Shown: positions 5,139-7,696 of the stretch, piece after piece
Layout of the letters: the number at the start of each line of letters is the position of its first letter
How positions within the stretch are numbered: the stretch's first letter is position 1
Assembly (NCBI GenBank): GCA_018817205.1
Contig: JAHIUE010000076.1
Location: 1 to 7,696 of the forward strand
Source: Patescibacteria group bacterium
Lineage (GTDB): Bacteria > Patescibacteriota > Microgenomatia > Daviesbacterales > UBA10151
Length of the DNA: 7,696 bases
Direction of reading: 5' to 3'
Translations under genes and position numbers: made by a program
The notes under the pieces: model-generated
What the model was told of the DNA's origin: nothing
Database searches by the model: none
Seen by the model: only the letters and a program-made list of their open reading frames with translations

Positions 5139-6197
5139 ATGTTTAAGCCAAAGTATATTATTACTTCTTCAATCCTTTCAAAGATTGCAGAGATAGTTGA
5201 GATTAAAGCAGCTGTTGAGAGATCCCGCGTTTTACCCTTAAACGAAGCTAAACTTAGACGTCAGGCAATTCTTAGGATGGCTCATACCTCCACTTCAATA
5301 GAAGGTAACAAACTGGCCGAGTTTGAGGTAGGAAAAGTATTGGCAGGACAAACGGTCAGAGCTCCGCAGAAAGATATTCTAGAGGTTGAGAATTATCTTG
5401 ATGGATTGAAATTGTTAGATAAACTTTCAAAATCATCCGCAGATTTAAACTTGGATGAGATGTTGCATACGCATAAAGTAGTAATTAAAGGATTAGTGGA
5501 GAAAAATAAAGTAGGTACAATCCGGCCGGCCGATGTTTATGTTCTGGATGATTTAGGCGACGGACGGGAGATGTTAAGATTTAAAGCTCCCCCTGCATCT
5601 TCCGTACGCAAATTACTTGCAGATCTTTTGGATTGGCTCCAAAACGCAAAAAAAGATAAGATTCATCCCATTCTTATTGCCGGAATATTTCATTTGGAAT
5701 TTGTATCTATCCATCCTTTTACAGACGGTAATGGCCGGGTTACCAGATTATTAACTCAACTGCTGCTGTACAGGCTCGGATGGGATTTTCGCAAAATTCT
5801 GGTTTTGGAAGATTATTACAACCAGGATAGACTGGCATATTATAATGCTCTGCATTCGGAAGAAGGGAAAGAGTATATCCAAGGGCGTGAATTTACCGGT
5901 TGGCTGGAGTATTTTACAACAGGTTTTTTAATTGAAGCCAAAAAAGTTTCAGAAAAGATTCAATCTATCGGTTATGGTAAAGTTTCAAAAAAATCAGAGC
6001 AAATATTCCTTGATAAAGATGAGATTCAGATGATGGATTTTCTTTCCACAACAGGCAGAATTACATCGGATGATGTTTCGGATATTTTGAATATAACCAA
6101 AAGATCGGCTCAGCTTAAGATTAAAAAGCTTCTTGGCAATAAATTAATTCAACTTCAAGGCAGTGGCCCCGGTACTTACTATATTTTGAATAAGTAG
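5139..6197 (+). CDS. fic: Fic family AMP-transferase (class II) with C-terminal winged helix
   Basis: Fic enzymes usually transfer AMP from ATP to a hydroxyl of a target protein. In this 352-residue protein the full motif HPFTDGNGRVTR is at 192-203, with catalytic His192 and the phosphate-binding Gly-Asn-Gly-Arg. The inhibitory-helix motif [S/T]xxxE[G/N] is present N-terminally as STSIEGN (51-57, Glu55), which makes it a self-inhibited class II enzyme. Residues 294-350 (TSDDVSDILNITKRSAQLKI onward) look like a winged helix-turn-helix, so it may bind DNA. ATG at 5139 is chosen over TTG at 5097, which lies in the operator repeats and upstream of the -10 box. There is no antitoxin gene beside it, as expected when the inhibitory helix is built in. 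Repeats of one type flank both ends. The protein target is unknown. Confidence 0.9.
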   Translation: MFKPKYIITSSILSKIAEIVEIKAAVERSRVLPLNEAKLRRQAILRMAHTSTSIEGNKLAEFEVGKVLAGQTVRAPQKDILEVENYLDGLKLLDKLSKSSADLNLDEMLHTHKVVIKGLVEKNKVGTIRPADVYVLDDLGDGREMLRFKAPPASSVRKLLADLLDWLQNAKKDKIHPILIAGIFHLEFVSIHPFTDGNGRVTRLLTQLLLYRLGWDFRKILVLEDYYNQDRLAYYNALHSEEGKEYIQGREFTGWLEYFTTGFLIEAKKVSEKIQSIGYGKVSKKSEQIFLDKDEIQMMDFLSTTGRITSDDVSDILNITKRSAQLKIKKLLGNKLIQLQGSGPGTYYILNK

Positions 6198-6253
6198 TTC
6201 GCGATAAGCAGAGCTTGACGCTTCGCGATAGATTTCGCGATAATTTCGCGACC
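6198..6253. repeat. Second TTCGCGATA repeat array, directly after the fic stop codon
   Basis: Four units occur: 6198-6207, 6222-6232, 6233-6243 and 6244-6253 (the last ending CGACC). The CGCG cores are 24, 12 and 11 bp apart, in register with helical turns. The first unit begins right after the TAG stop. The block from TTGAC at 6215 to 6251 is nearly the same as 5081-5115 before fic. Confidence 0.65.
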
Positions 6254-6262
6254 TGCCCACAC

Positions 6263-6291
6263 TTGCTTTTTCAAGATAAAGATGAGATAAT
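6263..6291 (+). promoter_or_regulatory. Promoter of the RRM protein gene
   Basis: TTGCTT (6263-6268), a 17-base spacer and GATAAT (6286-6291) predict a start near 6298 and a leader of about 74 bases. It lies ten bases after the TTCGCGATA array, so whatever binds the array may affect it too. Confidence 0.5.
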
Positions 6292-6329
6292 TTACATAGT
6301 GGTTAAAGTGCAGTTAGTGTTTTTACAGT

Positions 6330-6368
6330 AATTCACCCCCACGGAATTTAAAAGAATGGAGGTGAATT
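6330..6368 (+). promoter_or_regulatory. 5'-UTR hairpin that buries the SD of the RRM gene
   Basis: AATTCACCCCCA (6330-6341) pairs with TGGAGGTGAATT (6357-6368): 11 of 12 positions pair, with one C-A mismatch and a 15-base loop. The right arm holds the complete SD GGAGGTGA (6358-6365), four bases from the TTG start. Translation should be low when the stem is closed, so it is a candidate RNA thermometer or protein-controlled switch. Confidence 0.6.
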
Positions 6369-6371
6369 TTT

Positions 6372-6632
6372 TTGAATAATAAAAAATTATTCGTTGGTTC
6401 TTTGCCTTGGGCAGTAGATGACGCCAAACTTGCAGAGCTTTTTGCTCAGGCAGGTAATGTTGTTTCAGCTCAAGTTGTAAAAGACCGCGATACAGGAAGA
6501 TCAAGAGGATTTGGTTTCGTTGAGATGTCAACCGAAGAGGAAGCTCAAAACGCAGTCAAAAACCTAAACGGTACAGATGTTGAAGGTCGTAAGATCGTTG
6601 TTAACATCGCAAAACCCAGAGAAGACAGATAA
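6372..6632 (+). CDS. Single-RRM RNA-binding protein
   Basis: The 86-residue protein is a single RNA recognition motif: RNP2 LFVGSLPW (6-13) and RNP1 RGFGFVEM (45-52), with both aromatic positions of RNP1 kept. Family members bind single-stranded RNA through these beta strands, and the small bacterial ones (best known in cyanobacteria) are often cold-induced. No Gly-rich tail is present; it ends KPREDR. It is cytoplasmic. The TTG start is set by GGAGGTGA seven bases before it. Expression seems tightly controlled: its own promoter, a leader of about 74 bases, and a hairpin over the SD. The gene converges with the membrane protein gene 32 bases away and is single. Confidence 0.9.
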   Translation: MNNKKLFVGSLPWAVDDAKLAELFAQAGNVVSAQVVKDRDTGRSRGFGFVEMSTEEEAQNAVKNLNGTDVEGRKIVVNIAKPREDR

Positions 6633-6664
6633 CCCCCCTAACTAACCTTTTAACGTAAGTTGGT

Positions 6665-7357
6665 TTAGGATGAAACAAACTCCACTTTAGGGAGAAGTTT
6701 TTTGGAGGCAAGAAATTCAAGCGCATATTTTACCACCAGGTAAGATGCGGCAATTCCCGTGGCAAAAAGTAATCTTTCGCAAGCTACAATAGGAGGCAGG
6801 CTTTGCCAAACAGCCACCGGTAAGTTTAAGGCATAAAGAAAAGCAGTGCTTCCTACCGCATGAGCGGTAAATGTAGCTCCAAGGCTTTTTATAAAAAGAT
6901 TATCTCTTTTTAAGTAGGCTGCAACCGGTATCCACCAAAAGATCAAGGGGTAATAAGGCACATATCTCCCGATCGGGTGAGCTATAAAAGCAATAATGCA
7001 AAGTATGGGTACTGCCAGGATCCATCTTGTGGTGAGCGGAGTCGAACCATTACCGTGATATTTCTTGCTGGAGATGGCGGCAAAATAAAATACCGCGAAA
7101 AGAGTGGGAAAAAGCCGGATAAGGACGCTGGTGGTTATGGGGGTTTGTTTGACAAAGACATTGATAAGTAAAACTCCAAAAACAGAGGCTATGCCGTAAA
7201 ACGGTCCCAGGAATGCCCCGGCAATTGGACCAAGGAAATCAAAAAGAGTGAAAGAAATATTTGAACCCAAAATTTGATTAAAAGGGATTTGCAGGGCAAT
7301 GAAGCCGATTATGGAAAAGATTGCTAAAAAGAATAATTTTTTCTTTATGTTTGACAT
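6665..7357 (-). CDS. Multi-pass membrane protein, possibly an ECF transporter S-component
   Basis: This is a 230-residue, strongly hydrophobic protein with about six membrane segments (roughly 8-25, 38-66, 75-95, 112-128, 133-149, 160-180 and 190-215; some may be re-entrant). The N-terminal third, LGSNISFTLFDFLGPIAGAF followed by LGPFYG, resembles the start of ECF vitamin-transporter substrate-binding (S) subunits, which bind a vitamin or metal and work with a shared energising module. The length also fits. No ATPase or T-component gene is in view and the substrate is unknown, so the call is by resemblance. The loop at about 102-110 (GNGSTPLTT) is coded by a dispersed repeat. ATG at 7357 is chosen; TTGACA (7391-7396), 17 bases, TATCTT (7368-7373) on the minus strand predicts a leader of about four bases. 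Confidence 0.5.
   Translation of the reverse strand: MSNIKKKLFFLAIFSIIGFIALQIPFNQILGSNISFTLFDFLGPIAGAFLGPFYGIASVFGVLLINVFVKQTPITTSVLIRLFPTLFAVFYFAAISSKKYHGNGSTPLTTRWILAVPILCIIAFIAHPIGRYVPYYPLIFWWIPVAAYLKRDNLFIKSLGATFTAHAVGSTAFLYALNLPVAVWQSLPPIVACERLLFATGIAASYLVVKYALEFLASKKLLPKVEFVSS
7029..7049 (-). repeat. Dispersed repeat inside the membrane protein gene
   Basis: On the minus strand this begins TGGTTCGACTCCGCTCACCA. TTCGACTCCGCTCACCAC matches the intergenic copy at 7400-7417 at 14 of 18 positions. I recognise the core TTCGACTCCGCTCA as a short repeat common in several bacterial groups. Here it is in frame and codes GSTPLTT in a loop between membrane helices. Confidence 0.5.
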
Positions 7358-7367
7358 TAGATTTTAT

Positions 7368-7396
7368 AAGATAATAGAACTGTCTTAAATTGTCAA
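7368..7396 (-). promoter_or_regulatory. Promoter of the membrane protein gene
   Basis: On the minus strand, a perfect TTGACA (7391-7396), a 17-base spacer and TATCTT (7368-7373). Transcription would start near 7361, four bases before the ATG at 7357, with no room for an SD. Confidence 0.55.
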
Positions 7397-7399
7397 TAC

Positions 7400-7417
7400 T
7401 TCGACTTTGCTCAGTAC
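7400..7417 (+). repeat. Dispersed repeat, intergenic copy
   Basis: TTCGACTTTGCTCAGTAC is a diverged copy of the repeat at 7029-7046, in the opposite orientation. It supplies the likely -35 box of the downstream tRNA promoter. Confidence 0.45.
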
Positions 7418-7436
7418 GGGTACTTTTTGTTACAAT
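7407..7436 (+). promoter_or_regulatory. Promoter of the tRNA-Leu/tRNA-Pro pair
   Basis: TTGCTC (7407-7412), an 18-base spacer and TACAAT (7431-7436) predict a start near 7443, three bases before tRNA-Leu. The two tRNAs are 17 bases apart and probably cotranscribed. Confidence 0.5.
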
Positions 7437-7445
7437 AGCTTGTAC

Positions 7446-7527
7446 GCTGGTGTGGCGGAATGGCATACGCGCTCGCCTTAAGAGCGAGTGCCCACAAGGC
7501 ATAAGGGTTCGACTCCCTTCACCAGCA
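7446..7527 (+). tRNA. tRNA-Leu (anticodon TAA)
   Basis: Acceptor arms GCTGGTG (7446-7452) and CACCAGC (7520-7526) give seven pairs, with A as discriminator (7527). The anticodon stem CTCGC/GCGAG encloses CTTAAGA, so the anticodon is TAA (7479-7481), reading UUA and UUG. The long variable arm (GTGCCCACAAGGCAT region) is typical of tRNA-Leu. CCA is not encoded. Confidence 0.95.
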
Positions 7528-7544
7528 CAATACGAATAAATTAA

Positions 7545-7616
7545 CGGGGACTAGTTCATCGGTAGAACGCCCGCTTTGGGAGCGGGAAGCACAGGGTTCA
7601 ATTCCCTGGTCCCCGA
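7545..7616 (+). tRNA. tRNA-Pro (anticodon TGG)
   Basis: Acceptor arms CGGGGAC (7545-7551) and GTCCCCG (7609-7615) pair fully, with the C1-G72 pair and A73 usual for bacterial tRNA-Pro. The anticodon stem CCCGC/GCGGG encloses TTTGGGA, so the anticodon is TGG (7577-7579). CCA is encoded at 7617-7619, unlike in the other two tRNAs here. Its 3' part overlaps the end of a coding region on the other strand. Confidence 0.95.
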
Positions 7617-7696
7617 CCAATAGCTTCTGAGATATTTTTATAGCCGTCTTTTTGGAGAAGTTTCACCAGTCCCCTGTTAATTTCACCAATTAATTG
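7598..7696 (-). CDS. pyrD: C-terminal end of a probable dihydroorotate dehydrogenase (partial)
   Basis: An open frame enters from the right edge and ends at TGA (7598-7600). Its 32 residues read QLIGEINRGLVKLLQKDGYK then NISEAIGRGPGN. The pattern I-x-x-G-L-x-x-L-L-x-x-D-G-[FY]-x-x-I-x-E-A-[IV]-G matches the C-terminus of class 2 dihydroorotate dehydrogenases, which oxidise dihydroorotate in pyrimidine synthesis at the membrane. The catalytic part lies outside the window, so the identification rests on this tail only. The last residues (RGPGN) and the stop are coded by the antisense strand of tRNA-Pro. Another TIM-barrel oxidoreductase with a similar tail is possible. Confidence 0.5.
   Translation of the reverse strand, partial: QLIGEINRGLVKLLQKDGYKNISEAIGRGPGN

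Noticed and set aside
5086..6253. CRISPR array from the CGCG repeats
   Set aside because: The units are 11-12 bp, directly adjacent, with no spacers and no cas genes; they look like operators.
6640..6668. Bidirectional terminator between the RRM and membrane protein genes (CTAACC / GGTTTAG)
   Set aside because: The stem needs a bulge and has no clean T run on either strand; too weak to call.
6977..7171. Plus-strand open frame opposite the membrane protein
   Set aside because: It is antisense to a gene with clear membrane-segment coding and its own promoter; the frame looks accidental.

Overview
The window looks like a stretch of a small, AT-rich bacterial chromosome, most likely a Candidate Phyla Radiation (Patescibacteria) lineage such as Microgenomates. 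This is inferred from very tight spacing, short genes with TTG or GTG starts, genes overlapping tRNAs, and a stand-alone EF-Tu-domain-2-like protein of a type I associate with those genomes. UGA acts as a stop (FabD-like gene and the PyrD-like fragment), so there is no sign of the UGA-as-glycine code. No database search supports the placement.

Layout. Positions 1-348 hold a promoter and a small EF-Tu-domain-like protein with a strong Shine-Dalgarno (SD) sequence and a TTG start. Positions 350-2710 look like an accessory segment. They hold a helix-turn-helix protein with a possible LAGLIDADG-like region, whose stop codon lies inside tRNA-Gln. A nucleotidyltransferase-fold protein and a family 2 glycosyltransferase follow. 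Each of these two genes has a similar promoter repeat in front and a similar short repeat behind, which gives a cassette-like look. Positions 2716-5040 hold housekeeping-type genes: a CorC/CNNM membrane protein (minus strand), divergent from a FabD-like acyltransferase with an unusual hydrophobic C-terminal tail.

Positions 5081-6253 hold a Fic enzyme with a C-terminal winged helix. Arrays of TTCGCGATA repeats lie on both sides, suggesting a self-contained, self-regulated module. Positions 6260-6632 hold an RRM RNA-binding protein whose SD is buried in a predicted 12-position hairpin, a candidate RNA thermometer or autoregulatory element. A multi-pass membrane protein (possible ECF S-component) converges on it. 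The window ends with tRNA-Leu and tRNA-Pro, and the 3' end of a probable pyrD that overlaps tRNA-Pro antisense.

A recurring theme is gene starts only about 0-5 bases downstream of the predicted transcription start, which suggests leaderless mRNAs. The two small genes with strong SD sequences (EF-Tu-like and RRM) stand apart. No intergenic gap exceeds 300 bases. I see no CRISPR array, transposase or rRNA.
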